Part shown: positions 42,370-52,237 of the stretch, in pieces
Layout: each line of letters starts with the position of its first letter
Numbering within the stretch: position 1 is the first letter of the stretch
Source: an uncultured Verrucomicrobiales bacterium
GTDB lineage: Bacteria > Verrucomicrobiota > Verrucomicrobiia > Verrucomicrobiales > Akkermansiaceae
Direction: 5' to 3'
Assembly (NCBI GenBank): GCA_937930235.1
Contig: CALGLJ010000084.1
Coordinates: 1 to 62,313 of the forward strand
Length of the DNA stretch: 62,313 nt
Notes under the pieces: model-generated
Databases searched by the model: none
Told to the model about the DNA's origin: nothing
What the model saw: the letters and a program-made list of their open reading frames with translations, nothing else
Made by a program: the position numbers and the translations under genes

Positions 42370-44751
42370 ATGAACGTCTCGCTGAACTGGCTCAAAGAAC
42401 GCCTCGACCTAGGCTCCCGCTCTCTCGATGAAGTGTGCGATCTCCTAACTTTTGCAGGCATCGAAGTCGAAGGCCTCCAGACCCTCGGTGTCCCGAGCGA
42501 GCAAATCGTGGTGGCCGAAATCAAAGAAGCCATTCCTCACCCAGATGCCGATAAGCTCAAAGTCACGCAAGTCGACGCGGGAGAAGGTGAGCTTCGCCAA
42601 ATCGTCTGTGGCGCGAAAAACTATCAAGTCGGAGACAAAGTCCCCTGCTGCCTTCCTGGGGCTGACCTCGGAGGATTTGTTATCGGGGAGACCAAGATGC
42701 GTGGAGTCGAGTCCAAGGGCATGCTCGCGGCTGGCTCTGAGATTGGTCTCACTGACAAGGAAGACGGCCTTCTCATTCTTGAAACGGAAGCCGCTCCCGG
42801 CACCCCCGTCAAAACTCTCTTTGATTCTGACACTCTGATCGAAGTCGAAATTACCCCCAACCGCCCGGACCTCCTTTCACACTCCGGCATGGCCCGTGAA
42901 CTCGCTGCTCTTTTAGAAACATCATGGTCGCAAGTTGAAAAGACTCACCCCACAGAAACTGCGGAAGATTCTGCCATCGTAACCGTGGACTCTTCCATTT
43001 GCCCCTTTTACTCCCTGCTCTCAATTAAAGGAGTCAAAGTCGCTCCCAGCCCGGAATGGCTCACCAAAAAACTCGAAGCGATCGGTCTGCGTCCCATCAA
43101 TAACATCGTCGACATTACAAACTATGTCCTGCACGAACTCGGTCAGCCGCTACATGCCTTTGATGCGGCAAAGGTCAGCGGGAAGATCCATGTTCGAAAT
43201 GCCTCTGAAGGAGAATCCTTCAAAGCGCTTGATGAGGAAACTTACCAATTAGAGCCGGTCGATTGCGTCATTTCTGACGACTCTGGAAGCGCCCTTGCCC
43301 TCGCGGGCGTCATGGGAGGGTTCGACAGTGGAGTCACTGATTCTACCACGGACATCCTGCTTGAATCTGCCTATTTTACCACTTCGGAGATCCGCCGTAC
43401 TTCTCGGCGACTTTTTCTTACTTCTGATTCCTCTTACCGCTTTGAACGTGGAGTAGACCCTGAAAAGGTCCTTCCTGCTTCCGCGCTGGCCGCAGCTCTT
43501 ATTTTAGAGATCGCAGGCGGTGAAGCTTCAAGCCAGACAATCACCGCAGGAACCATCCCAGATGCACCACCATCGGTCGAACTTGATATCGATCGCATGA
43601 ATCAGCTCATGGATGAGAGCATTTCCCTCAATGAAGCAGAAGGGATTCTCACTCGCCTCGGCATATCCAAAGAAGGGGGAAACCTCTGGACGATTCCTAG
43701 CTGGCGTGGCGACCTCGAGCGCTCAGCAGATCTGGTGGAAGAAGTCGCTCGGGTCTACGGTCTCGACAAAATCCCATCTCGCACTGGCGGCACGGCGGTC
43801 GATGAATCAACGTATGATCGCGACTACGACCGCCTCATGATCCTGAAGCACAAGCTCGTCGCGCTCGGTTTCTACGAAACTCAGACCATCAAGCTCATCT
43901 CTCAAACTCAACTTCAGGATTGCCTCCCTCTTCGCCCTCTGATGGATGGAGATCTCATCAAAGTAGCTCGCCCTTTAAGTGAAGATCATGCCGTTCTTCG
44001 CCCGAGCCTGACCCCCGGTTTGATTCAGGTGGCAGAAAACAATCTGCGCCAAGGAGCAAAATCGCTCCGCTTCTTCGAATCTGGAACCCAATTTCGCAAC
44101 GCAGGGGGCGGGAAAGCCAAGGACCTAGAGGCCAACTCCGTGGCCCTCCTCATGGGTGGCGAAGCCGCTCCTCTGAGCTGGTCTCGTGGAGAAAATCGCG
44201 CCATCGACCTCTTCGATGTCAAAGCCGCCGTACAAAGTATCCTCAGTGGGGTCGAAATTCAATTCGCCCCACGTCCCCGAGATGGCTTCCTCATCGCAGG
44301 CGATATCATACTCGATGGCAAAAATGCAGGGGTATACGCGCAAGTGCTCCCTTCCCGCACCCGGATGATCGACCTCGCCGCGCCACTTTACCTCGTCGAA
44401 CTCGATCTCTCAAAAGCACTCAAAGTGCAAAAGGACGGATTCCAGATTGAACCTCTCCCTCAATTCCCTGGATCATCGCGAGATATCGCGATGGAACTTC
44501 CGGCGAAGACGAGCAATGCGGAAATCGAAAAAGTGCTCTCCAAGCACAGCGACCCGCTCCTCGTTTCCACCATCTGCTTCGATTACTTCCGCGATCCTTC
44601 GGGCGAAAAGCTAGACGCTGATAAAAAATCCATCGCCTACTCCTTCACCTATCGCTCTCCTAGTAAAACGCTCAAGCAAAAGGAAGTCGATGAAGCTCAT
44701 AAAAAAGTCCGCGCCCATCTTGAAAACAATCTCCCGGTCACATTCCGATAG
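42370..44751 (+). CDS. pheT: Phenylalanyl-tRNA synthetase beta subunit
   Basis: This 793-residue beta chain pairs with PheS to charge tRNA-Phe. Domains in order: MNVSLNWLKERLDLG start, tRNA-binding/EMAP-like domain (about 40-150; IVVAEIKEAIPHPDADKLKV, IVCGAKNYQVGDKVPCCLPGA), B3/B4 editing domain (ITPNRPDLLSHSGMARELA, INNIVDITNYVLHELGQPLHAFD), B5 (about 400-475), catalytic-like core, and a C-terminal FDX-ACB domain (PLPQFPGSSRDIAMELPAKT). pheS is not adjacent in this window. A TTGACA at 42333-42338 may be part of its promoter. Confidence 0.96.
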   Translation: MNVSLNWLKERLDLGSRSLDEVCDLLTFAGIEVEGLQTLGVPSEQIVVAEIKEAIPHPDADKLKVTQVDAGEGELRQIVCGAKNYQVGDKVPCCLPGADLGGFVIGETKMRGVESKGMLAAGSEIGLTDKEDGLLILETEAAPGTPVKTLFDSDTLIEVEITPNRPDLLSHSGMARELAALLETSWSQVEKTHPTETAEDSAIVTVDSSICPFYSLLSIKGVKVAPSPEWLTKKLEAIGLRPINNIVDITNYVLHELGQPLHAFDAAKVSGKIHVRNASEGESFKALDEETYQLEPVDCVISDDSGSALALAGVMGGFDSGVTDSTTDILLESAYFTTSEIRRTSRRLFLTSDSSYRFERGVDPEKVLPASALAAALILEIAGGEASSQTITAGTIPDAPPSVELDIDRMNQLMDESISLNEAEGILTRLGISKEGGNLWTIPSWRGDLERSADLVEEVARVYGLDKIPSRTGGTAVDESTYDRDYDRLMILKHKLVALGFYETQTIKLISQTQLQDCLPLRPLMDGDLIKVARPLSEDHAVLRPSLTPGLIQVAENNLRQGAKSLRFFESGTQFRNAGGGKAKDLEANSVALLMGGEAAPLSWSRGENRAIDLFDVKAAVQSILSGVEIQFAPRPRDGFLIAGDIILDGKNAGVYAQVLPSRTRMIDLAAPLYLVELDLSKALKVQKDGFQIEPLPQFPGSSRDIAMELPAKTSNAEIEKVLSKHSDPLLVSTICFDYFRDPSGEKLDADKKSIAYSFTYRSPSKTLKQKEVDEAHKKVRAHLENNLPVTFR

Positions 44752-44807
44752 GCGGGTAGATTGCTTTCCGGCGAGGCTGGGATCTAAAAAATGCTCGATC
44801 AATTGCC

Positions 44808-46013
44808 TCAGTTGCCCGCAATGACTTTCATGACATAGGCGGACGGTCGAAAATTTTCGATCACGACCTCCGTGCGATCATCCCAGATCATGCGGACCTC
44901 TTTCACATTGAAGTTTGGAGTTTTGTGAGGGGCAAAGAGAATATCATCGTGCGTGCTATTCTCATGCACTTTAAACATTTCAGGAACAATATCTCCTCCT
45001 AAATGGTCGTCCCGTCCAGTCGCTAAGTGACAGGTCCCCAGCACTTTCTCATCTTGAATATCTTGGTATGAAACAGGCAAAACCTGTGTTCCAAAACCGA
45101 GTTCCCCCAGAGTCCCAGTCATCGGATCATCCGCAAGGCGCGCATTGTGAGCATCAATCGTCGCCTGATTTCCTTCGATCAAAGTCGAACGAACAACATC
45201 TCGATTCTCCACATCCAAGACGCCCAAAGTCCCATCTTCATATTTCATCGGAAATTTTCCGCGCGCATCCTGGGGCACAAAATACACTTCGCCCGCAGGA
45301 AGATTCGCGATGTCAGGGGTCGTTCCACGACACAAGCCGTGAGATTTTTGCGCATCCTGCCCGTTGAGTCCCAGCCACGCAGTCAGGATCGAGCCATCCT
45401 CGAGTTCAAAATCAATTTCCACCTCTTTGGCATTTGTCAGTGCCGCCCGCATCTTCTCAGCATCGTCTGACACCTCTTGATAATCTACCGCGAGACCAGA
45501 GCTCAAGATGACATCGTTCATTCCGTGCATGGTAGCCCCTCGGAAATTGAATTCCTTGCACTTAGCGGTTAGGGGCGCAGTGGCTGAAAAGGTGGAAATG
45601 CACAAGACAATATCATAATTTGAATATATATCATGATCTAATGACAACTGATTTCCTTCCGCATCCCAAACTTCATCTTTGAGATCGAGATTCGAACCAT
45701 GCGTACATTGATACGCATACATCTCCCCTCCATTCATTCCGAGCTCTTCCATCACTCCTCGATGTAAGTTCTGGTAGAAGTGTTGATGAGCATTCTGCTG
45801 CACTTCGAACTGCTCATTCTCCAGAAAGGCGAAGTCCTTCATCCATCGCGCAGGATCTTCAAAATCAATCAGAATGCAGACCTTACAGCCTTGAGTCGGA
45901 CTGAAGACGGTGTCGAGAAGCCGACTTAAATCAAAGTTAGGAAATTTGCGTTTCTCGGGATTTAATAAGATTTCCTCAGTGAGATAATCAGGAAAATTGG
46001 CTGCAATAGACAT
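44808..46013 (-). CDS. M29-like aminopeptidase family protein
   Basis: This ~401-residue protein has a C-terminal half typical of M29 (thermophilic aminopeptidase-like) metalloenzymes: CRGTTPDIANLPAGEVYFVPQD, LGTCHLATGRDDHLGGD, and HENSTHDDILFAP where His/Asp pairs may bind metal. The N-terminal half (CKVCILIDFEDPARWMKDFAFLE, YDIVLCISTFSATAPLTAKC) forms a separate domain. I take the ATG at 46013 (MSIAANFPDY) over an upstream one at 46046. The exact substrate is unknown. Confidence 0.65.
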   Translation of the reverse strand: MSIAANFPDYLTEEILLNPEKRKFPNFDLSRLLDTVFSPTQGCKVCILIDFEDPARWMKDFAFLENEQFEVQQNAHQHFYQNLHRGVMEELGMNGGEMYAYQCTHGSNLDLKDEVWDAEGNQLSLDHDIYSNYDIVLCISTFSATAPLTAKCKEFNFRGATMHGMNDVILSSGLAVDYQEVSDDAEKMRAALTNAKEVEIDFELEDGSILTAWLGLNGQDAQKSHGLCRGTTPDIANLPAGEVYFVPQDARGKFPMKYEDGTLGVLDVENRDVVRSTLIEGNQATIDAHNARLADDPMTGTLGELGFGTQVLPVSYQDIQDEKVLGTCHLATGRDDHLGGDIVPEMFKVHENSTHDDILFAPHKTPNFNVKEVRMIWDDRTEVVIENFRPSAYVMKVIAGN

Positions 46014-46055
46014 GAAGCATATTAGCCCGGAATGATCCTGTCGCAAGTGATTCTT

Positions 46056-46526
46056 TTAGTCATCAAAACCATATCCTCCCAAGGCTTCAGCTTCGGCCCG
46101 GAGTTCCTCTAAAGTCTCACTCATATCATCTAACTGTTCCCAAACAGATTTTACGAAGAAAATTGGGGCGTCTTTTCGCACTGCCATGGCCACGCAATCG
46201 CTCGGGCGAGCATCCAGCTCCACGAGCTTCTTCTGCATAATTTCATTCTCCGCTTTGAGATACAAACGCGCGTAGAAGACCTCTCCTTCTACCCGTATGA
46301 TGGTGGCATGAAGGACTTCCGCGCCAAAAGCGTCTAAGGAAAGGGTAAAAAGATCATGAGTCAATGGGCGGGGTGGCTTAACGCCTGCAAGTACGGCATT
46401 GATCGACGCCCCAATCGAAGGATCGATATAAAAAACCACGACTTTATTTCCATCACCCAAAAACACCGCGCAACCAGCCTGAGTTGGGAGGAGAGCAATT
46501 GGCTCAACGCGCACCAGATCTTTCAT
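46056..46526 (-). CDS. Bifunctional nuclease (BFN/DUF151) family protein
   Basis: This 156-residue protein matches the DUF151 family named after a plant bifunctional nuclease. It shows VFLGDGNKVVVFYIDPSIGASI, the core PRPLTHDLFTLSLDAFGAEVLHATIIRVEGEVFYARLYL, and the conserved LDARPSDCVAMAVRKDAPIFF. Nuclease activity has not been shown for most bacterial members. It lies 43 bp from the M29-like gene and in the same direction. Confidence 0.88.
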   Translation of the reverse strand: MKDLVRVEPIALLPTQAGCAVFLGDGNKVVVFYIDPSIGASINAVLAGVKPPRPLTHDLFTLSLDAFGAEVLHATIIRVEGEVFYARLYLKAENEIMQKKLVELDARPSDCVAMAVRKDAPIFFVKSVWEQLDDMSETLEELRAEAEALGGYGFDD

Positions 46527-46568
46527 AAGGAAATCATTTCAGATCTTCGATCGAGAAGCGAGCAGTCA

Positions 46569-47084
46569 TTAAAATTTACGCTCTTTATACTTCCGAGCAT
46601 TTTCAACATACTTCTCAGCCCATTTTTTGACATTCCCTTGATCCTTGAGGTCCAAGCTCTTCACTACCTTTGCAGGACTTCCCAGAACAAGAGAACCAGG
46701 AGGAATCTCCGTCCCTCCCGTGACCAAAGCATTTGCCCCAATAATGGACCGCTCTCCAATGACGGCTCCATCTAAAATACAAGCTCCCATCCCAACGAGC
46801 ACTTCATCTTTAATGGTACAGGCATGGATGATCGCCCCATGCCCTACCGTCACCAACTCCCCTAGATAAGCACCATAATCATCGGCAAGATGGATCACGG
46901 CATTATCTTGCACATTACTCCGTGGCCCAATCACGATTTCATTGATATCGCCACGCAAGGTCGCATGATACCAGATGCTCGCTTCTTCCGCTAAGGTAAC
47001 TCTTCCAATCACATCGGCGCTCGCTGCAACAAAGCAAGAATCATCGATTTTTGGCCAAATTTCTCCAAAAGGTTCAATTGCCAT
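46569..47084 (-). CDS. Gamma-carbonic anhydrase family protein
   Basis: This 171-residue left-handed beta-helix protein has the hexapeptide-repeat pattern and the metal-site region of gamma-carbonic anhydrases: WYHATLRGDINEIVIGPRSNVQDNAVIHLAD, then VGHGAIIHACTIKDEVLVGMGACILDGAVIG and IPPGSLVLGSPAKVVKSL. His residues in VIHLA and GHGAIIH are the expected metal ligands. Activity as anhydrase, transferase or scaffold cannot be told from sequence. Confidence 0.9.
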   Translation of the reverse strand: MAIEPFGEIWPKIDDSCFVAASADVIGRVTLAEEASIWYHATLRGDINEIVIGPRSNVQDNAVIHLADDYGAYLGELVTVGHGAIIHACTIKDEVLVGMGACILDGAVIGERSIIGANALVTGGTEIPPGSLVLGSPAKVVKSLDLKDQGNVKKWAEKYVENARKYKERKF

Positions 47085-47185
47085 GTGGTAAATCTGCCCT
47101 TATCGGTGTAGTTTAACAAGTCAGACAACAAAATGATTGGCCAGAGACTCCCCAGCGTTCATTTTCAGTCTTCACTCACTACTCC

Positions 47186-48004
47186 ATGCAAGAATCCCTC
47201 CTCGTTCTGGCCACCGTCATCATCGGCGTGGCCCTTCGCTCGTGTCGCACACTCTTCTTACGTAAATTGGGAGCCCTTACTTTCTTGGGGACCTCTTTTC
47301 TTATTTTTTATTTTCTGTTCGATCACTACTGGGCCGGGATCTTAGGCTCAGCCATCTGGTTTCTCCTTCCATGGGTCGATCTCTTAACACGCATTCGGAA
47401 CTTAAGATTACCTCTCAACAATCGACTTCAATTTCGGACCACTCCTTCTCCACACCATTTTCCTAATGCCGCAGAAACTGTCACTGAAATCGAAGAAGAG
47501 GACTTCGAACACATCACCGACAGCGGATGGGAATGGATTGGGATGCAGCAATTTTTCCGTCTCTATTGGCATGCCGAACACAAGCTCATCGCCTCAGTTT
47601 GCCTCTGTGAGCATGACAATATCGCCTTCGCTTTCATGACCATTTCCTGCCGCACCACTGACGGCCGTGCCATTCACACCACCAACTTCCCCTTCTCCCC
47701 CACACTCCGCCACCAACCCAGCTCACATTGGCAACATCTTCCCTGTGAGAAAAATCGTTTCCCAATGATTCTGGAAGATCACACCAAACACCTTGAGAAA
47801 TTAAATCTGAATGAGGCCGATCTCCTGATCCCTGACCCAGATGATGTTGTCAGCCAGATTGAAAATGAAATGCGAGAGCAAATTGACCACAACTTGGAGT
47901 GTGGGCTCATCACGCTGACTGATGATGGACATTTCCGCTATTCCATGCGCGGACTTTTTTTCCTTTGGAAACAAACCGTTAAGGACATGATTCGGCTTTG
48001 CTGA
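47186..48004 (+). CDS. Membrane protein of unknown function
   Basis: This 272-residue protein has three N-terminal hydrophobic segments (LLVLATVIIGVALRS, LTFLGTSFLIFYFLFDHYW, ILGSAIWFLLPWVDLL) followed by a soluble domain of ~180 residues that includes DSGWEWIGMQQFFRLYWHAEHKLIASVCLCEHD and LIPDPDDVVSQIENEMREQID. I do not recognise the family. It is followed after 3 bp by the YhaM-like gene, which indicates cotranscription. Confidence 0.75.
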   Translation: MQESLLVLATVIIGVALRSCRTLFLRKLGALTFLGTSFLIFYFLFDHYWAGILGSAIWFLLPWVDLLTRIRNLRLPLNNRLQFRTTPSPHHFPNAAETVTEIEEEDFEHITDSGWEWIGMQQFFRLYWHAEHKLIASVCLCEHDNIAFAFMTISCRTTDGRAIHTTNFPFSPTLRHQPSSHWQHLPCEKNRFPMILEDHTKHLEKLNLNEADLLIPDPDDVVSQIENEMREQIDHNLECGLITLTDDGHFRYSMRGLFFLWKQTVKDMIRLC

Positions 48005-48007
48005 TTT

Positions 48008-49039
48008 ATGTCGATTCTTGAGCTCCTTAACACGACGACCGAGATTTCTCTCGAAGGGTCATTTTTTGCCCAGGTCCAGGCCATCAAAGAAAAAGAAACG
48101 AAAGGTGGTAAACCTTATCTCGAATGGACCCTAGCCGATTCCACCGGAAGCCTCACCCTCAAGGTTTGGAATAATCATCCCCAATGGCAGGCAACCGCCG
48201 AGATCCAAGCGGAGAGCATCCTCCACTTTCACGGTCACTGGACCCAAAACCAATACGGTGTCGATGGCAAATCTTGGAAGTTCCGCTTCCTCACGGAGCC
48301 TGAAACAGCCGAATTCCTCGCTGGAGATCCTGCCACTCGTGAAAAGCAAGAAGGTGACTATGCCGAGATCCTTACCATGCTCGCAGAAGTCGCGGACCCT
48401 CGATTAAAAAGTCTCTCAGATCTCTTCATCGCCCAATTTGGCCCCCGTTTCCTCCGCACTGCTGCCGCAAAAAAGAACCACCACGCCAGACGTGGAGGAT
48501 TAGTCGAGCATGTTGCTCAAATGATGCGTAGCGCGAAAGTTCTCGCTGGAGTCTATCCTTATCTCAACCTGGACCTCCTCTTGGTAGGCATCCTCTTTCA
48601 CGATTCGGGGAAACTCTGGGAGAATAGCTATCCTGAAACCGGCTTCAACCAACTCCACACTCTCCATGGGGAAATGCTCGGCCACATCCCACTCGGGATG
48701 GAGCTGGTGAACAAACTCTGGCGCGACCTCGATCACACTCCGTGGAAAGAGCTCTCCCCTTCATCAGAAGATGTTCGCCTTCATCTTCTCCACCTCATCG
48801 CATCTCATCACGGCCAACTCGAGTTCGGCTCCCCTACTCTCCCTCGTACTCCCGAAGCATTTATCCTGCACTACATCGACAACATCGATGCCAAGCTTGA
48901 AATGGTCAAGGACGCCTACCAACGCGCCCAAGAACTCGCTCCGAATATTCTGGAACGCCAATTTCCCCTCCCCGCTAATCTCGTCACGCCACTCCCGAGT
49001 TTCGAGAAACCAGCAAGCGAAGATCTTGATCTTATTTAG
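48008..49039 (+). CDS. YhaM-like 3'-5' exoribonuclease (OB fold + HD domain)
   Basis: This 343-residue protein has an N-terminal OB-fold nucleic-acid-binding domain (EGSFFAQVQAIKEKETKGGKPYLEWTLADSTGSLTLKVWN) and an HD domain (HHARRGGLVEHVAQM...LLVGILFHDSGKLWE... LHLIASHHGQLEFGSP... LHYIDNIDAKLEMV). This is the YhaM/CBF1 family of manganese-dependent exoribonucleases. The HD ligands (H in EHVAQM, HD in FHDSGK, H in ASHHG, D in YIDNID) are all present. Confidence 0.87.
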   Translation: MSILELLNTTTEISLEGSFFAQVQAIKEKETKGGKPYLEWTLADSTGSLTLKVWNNHPQWQATAEIQAESILHFHGHWTQNQYGVDGKSWKFRFLTEPETAEFLAGDPATREKQEGDYAEILTMLAEVADPRLKSLSDLFIAQFGPRFLRTAAAKKNHHARRGGLVEHVAQMMRSAKVLAGVYPYLNLDLLLVGILFHDSGKLWENSYPETGFNQLHTLHGEMLGHIPLGMELVNKLWRDLDHTPWKELSPSSEDVRLHLLHLIASHHGQLEFGSPTLPRTPEAFILHYIDNIDAKLEMVKDAYQRAQELAPNILERQFPLPANLVTPLPSFEKPASEDLDLI

Positions 49040-49065
49040 GCCGCGCGCCGTAGGCTCACAAATGC

Positions 49066-50448
49066 TCAGTTGATCAAAAAGCAATACAGCCCAATCACCA
49101 GCGCGCCGATCAAATTAAGAATGAGTCCTTCCCGAATCATCCGGGGAACAGTCAGGTATCCCGTGCCGAAAACAACCGCATTCGGTGCCGTCGCCACCGG
49201 TAGCATAAAGGCACAACTTGCACTGAGAGCCGCGGGCAACATGATCATTTTAGGATCGAGATCATGAGCAAGTGCCACCGAACCAAGAATCGGCATCATG
49301 AGAATGGTACTCGCGGTATTACTCGTCATCTCCGTTAGAAACGTCATGAGAAGACAAATCGTGATGACCAAGATGAAACTTGGCCAAGCCCCAAAATGAG
49401 TCAAGAGCCCGGCAATTCGCTCACTGAGACCAGAATCGCGAATGCCCGCAGCGAGACAAATCCCCCCCGCAAAGAGAATAAGAATGCCCCAAGGAATTTC
49501 CTTCGCCGTGTCCCAATCCAGCAATCTTCCTTTCTCTCCCGCACGACCACTTCCGTCAGGAATTAAAAAAAGAAACAGCACCCCGATGAAGGCAACCGAA
49601 GCATCATTCGCGCCAGGCAAATGCAACAACTCACTCCACCCCCCGAATGGTTCAGATCGAGTCATCCAAGCCAGAGCTGTAAGAGAAAAAACGCCGAGCG
49701 TCCGACGTTCGGCAGGCCTCCAATTACCAACTTCAGGCAAGGTCACAACTTGCGTTCCAGATTGATGTCGAGAAAGCCAGAGCCACATCAAGGGAATCAT
49801 TATTACGACAATTGGCACCCCATATTTCATCCACCCGACAAAGGTCATCGTCTCTCCCGAGACCTCCGCATACTGCTCAATGAACACTAGGTTCGGAGGA
49901 GTCCCGATCGGGGTTCCCAGTCCTCCGATATTTGCCGCATAAGCAATGGCCATCATCAAGGGAGCCGCCAATACCGGAGCCGCCTTCGAACCATTCAGCA
50001 CCGCGAGGGCGATAGGCAGGAGCATGAGGGTCGTGGCGGTATTAGAAATCCACATACTCAAAAAAGCAGAAGCTAACATGAAGCCAAGCATCAGCCCCTT
50101 TCCTCCGCTTCCACAAAGCTGAATCATGGCTAAGGCAAGCCTCCGATGCACCCCGCTGCGCTCCATTCCTTTGGAAAGAAGAAAGCCACCTAAAAGAAGC
50201 AGAATTAACGGATGTCCATAACTCTGGGCCACCGTCGTCTTGGCTGGGAGAACCCCGAATAAAGGTAGAAGAGCAATGGGCATCAGAGAGGCCACCGGAA
50301 TGGGCACCGCCTCACTCATCCACCATCCCGCAGTCAGGATGGTAATTCCTAGCGTAATCGCGGCTTCATTCGGCAAGCCGCTCAAATTGGACCCCACCCC
50401 CGCAATCAAAGCGAGGATCGGGATCAACCAACGAAGCATTTTTTTCAT
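49066..50448 (-). CDS. DASS/SLC13-family sodium:anion symporter
   Basis: This 460-residue membrane protein has about eleven hydrophobic helices and the DASS pattern: AWWMSEAVPIPVASLMPIALLPLFG near the start, SNTATTLMLLPIALAVL and TSNTASTILMMPILGSVA (the two SNT motifs that line the substrate and sodium sites), IGTPPNLVFIEQY, and MLPVATAPNAVVFGTGY. Members import dicarboxylates, sulfate or other anions. Its neighbour 11 bp upstream is an aspartoacylase-like hydrolase, so a succinate- or acyl-amino-acid-related substrate is possible (inference). Confidence 0.88.
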   Translation of the reverse strand: MKKMLRWLIPILALIAGVGSNLSGLPNEAAITLGITILTAGWWMSEAVPIPVASLMPIALLPLFGVLPAKTTVAQSYGHPLILLLLGGFLLSKGMERSGVHRRLALAMIQLCGSGGKGLMLGFMLASAFLSMWISNTATTLMLLPIALAVLNGSKAAPVLAAPLMMAIAYAANIGGLGTPIGTPPNLVFIEQYAEVSGETMTFVGWMKYGVPIVVIMIPLMWLWLSRHQSGTQVVTLPEVGNWRPAERRTLGVFSLTALAWMTRSEPFGGWSELLHLPGANDASVAFIGVLFLFLIPDGSGRAGEKGRLLDWDTAKEIPWGILILFAGGICLAAGIRDSGLSERIAGLLTHFGAWPSFILVITICLLMTFLTEMTSNTASTILMMPILGSVALAHDLDPKMIMLPAALSASCAFMLPVATAPNAVVFGTGYLTVPRMIREGLILNLIGALVIGLYCFLIN

Positions 50449-50459
50449 CTTTTTCTCCC

Positions 50460-51506
50460 CTACTGATCGGCATGCGCATCTCGGAAAATGGGACGATCAA
50501 GATCTGGCAACACCTCTTCCGCACTGCGGGTGATGCGTTCTTCTGCTCGTTCGGGCGCGGCGCGAGTCTGGCCAATATGAAAGAGCGCATCACCTTCATC
50601 GACCAGACTCCCCGTGGTACGCCCAAGGACAATACCACTGTAGTCGGAGCGGACTTCGCTCTCCTCATTCCCCATGGGATCACCAATAACTCCCAGCACT
50701 TGACCGACCTCCACCGCCCGTCCAAGCGGGATCAACGCTCGGAAAATGCCCCCAACCCCAGCTCTCACCCAGCGGCTCGAATCACAAAATGCGGAGGGCA
50801 ATTCTTGATCTTTTTTTCGAGCAGGAAGCATCTCAAGATGACGCATCACTCGGATCACTCCACGTGCGCCAAAGGTCACGGCCGGAAGATCCAAGCGTAA
50901 GGCTTCACCTGCTTCAAAGAGAACATAGGGCATTTTTTTATTCTCACAGGAAGCCCTCAAGCTGCCATCACGAATACCAGCTTTCAACATCACCGGAGCC
51001 CCAAAGGCCTTAGCCATTTCACGAGACCCCGGCACGCGATCAGCCATACGCGTCTGAGGTAAATTGATGCGACCGCCCGCAGCCGTGTGAAGATCAATCC
51101 CGTGTGAACACTGCCCGACCACCTCATCCATTAAGGTGCGTGCAATGCGAGAGCCAAAACTCCCATCAGCATTGCCAGGGAAGAGACGATTCAAATCACG
51201 CCGATCTGGTAAATAGCGAGAACGCAGAAGAAACGCCGCAACATTCACCACCGGCACCACAAAAAGATCACCCTTTAAGCCACGAAATTTATGCGCAATG
51301 AGTTTACGGGCAATTTCCACCCCATTGAGTTCATCTCCATGAACCCCAGCGGTGACAAAAAGCCGAGGCCCCGGCTTCTTCCCCCGGAAAACGTGAACGC
51401 GTAAATCGAGCTCCGCATGACTCACCAGTCGCCCCACCGGTAAATCGACGACCCCTCGTTCACCGGGGTAAAATTTACGATCTCCTATTGTTAGACTTTC
51501 GTTCAC
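50460..51506 (-). CDS. Succinylglutamate desuccinylase/aspartoacylase family hydrolase
   Basis: This 348-residue protein is of the M14-like AstE/AspA family, which removes acyl groups from amino acids with a zinc ion. The metal motif GVHGDELNGVEIARKL near residue 55 and the later HGIDLHTAAGGRINLPQTR provide ligands; FVVPVVNVAAFLLRSRYLPDRRDLNRLFPG lies between. The C-terminal ~130 residues (FRALIPLGRAVEVGQVLGVIGDPMG) form a lipoyl-like beta domain. It is cotranscribed with the DASS transporter and divergent from the SDR gene. Confidence 0.85.
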   Translation of the reverse strand: MNESLTIGDRKFYPGERGVVDLPVGRLVSHAELDLRVHVFRGKKPGPRLFVTAGVHGDELNGVEIARKLIAHKFRGLKGDLFVVPVVNVAAFLLRSRYLPDRRDLNRLFPGNADGSFGSRIARTLMDEVVGQCSHGIDLHTAAGGRINLPQTRMADRVPGSREMAKAFGAPVMLKAGIRDGSLRASCENKKMPYVLFEAGEALRLDLPAVTFGARGVIRVMRHLEMLPARKKDQELPSAFCDSSRWVRAGVGGIFRALIPLGRAVEVGQVLGVIGDPMGNEESEVRSDYSGIVLGRTTGSLVDEGDALFHIGQTRAAPERAEERITRSAEEVLPDLDRPIFRDAHADQ

Positions 51507-51562
51507 ATGCGATATCTTAGTTCCCTCTTCACTAATCTCAAATCTCTATTCATCATTTCAGT

Positions 51563-52237
51563 ATGCTCATCTGGATTACTGGCTGCACCCAAGGCCTAGG
51601 ACTGGCACTCACCGAGTCTCTCGCGAAACGAGGCCATACTATTATTGGTTGCGGGCGCAATGAAATCGCCCTTCAACGCCTATCGGAGCAGATGCCAAAT
51701 TGTCTCTTCATTCGATGTGATGTTGCAGAGAACGAAAGTGTGGAAAGCTTTGCCGAAGAAGCACTCATCGCACATGGAACTCCTGATATGGTCATCAATA
51801 ACGCCGCCATCATCAATGACCCTGCTCCCCTCTGGGAAATCCCAGCAGATGAGTTCGGGCACCTCACGGCGGTGAATATCAATGGCACTGCAAATGTCAT
51901 CCGACATGCGCTCCCGGCGATGATTGCGGAGAATTCTGGCATCGTGGTGAATATTTCTTCGGGCTGGGGGCGCTCCACTTCCCCAGAAGTCGCCCCATAT
52001 TGCGCCAGTAAATGGGCCATCGAAGGCTTAACGCAAGCTCTCGCCCAGGAATTACCTGAAGGGCTCGCGGCCATCGCCTTAAACCCAGGAATCATCAATA
52101 CCGAAATGCTCCGTAGATGCTTCCCTGAAGATGAGGCGACATCCTACCCTAGCCCTGAAATTTGGGCAAACACGGCTGCTCCTTTTATTGAAAATCTGAG
52201 CGCGAGTGATAACGGAAAAGCACTTACCGCACCATGA
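51563..52237 (+). CDS. Short-chain dehydrogenase, pterin-aldehyde-reductase-like
   Basis: This 224-residue SDR has a Rossmann start (WITGCTQGLGLALTESLAKRGHTIIGCGRN), the NNAA motif and the catalytic Ser-Tyr-Lys (VVNISSGWGRS, Y146 and K150 in PYCASKWAIEGL). The blocks ISSGWGRS, APYCASKWAIEGL, ALNPGIINTEMLRRCF and SASDNGKALT strongly resemble, from memory, the plant NADPH-dependent pterin aldehyde reductase that salvages folate breakdown products. Its ATGA overlap with a DHPS-like gene, with folD nearby, fits a pterin/folate role. The substrate has not been proved. Confidence 0.78.
   Translation: MLIWITGCTQGLGLALTESLAKRGHTIIGCGRNEIALQRLSEQMPNCLFIRCDVAENESVESFAEEALIAHGTPDMVINNAAIINDPAPLWEIPADEFGHLTAVNINGTANVIRHALPAMIAENSGIVVNISSGWGRSTSPEVAPYCASKWAIEGLTQALAQELPEGLAAIALNPGIINTEMLRRCFPEDEATSYPSPEIWANTAAPFIENLSASDNGKALTAP

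Noticed and set aside
49040-49065. Terminator between the convergent YhaM-like and DASS genes
   Set aside because: Only 26 bp is available and no stable hairpin with a T-run is seen.
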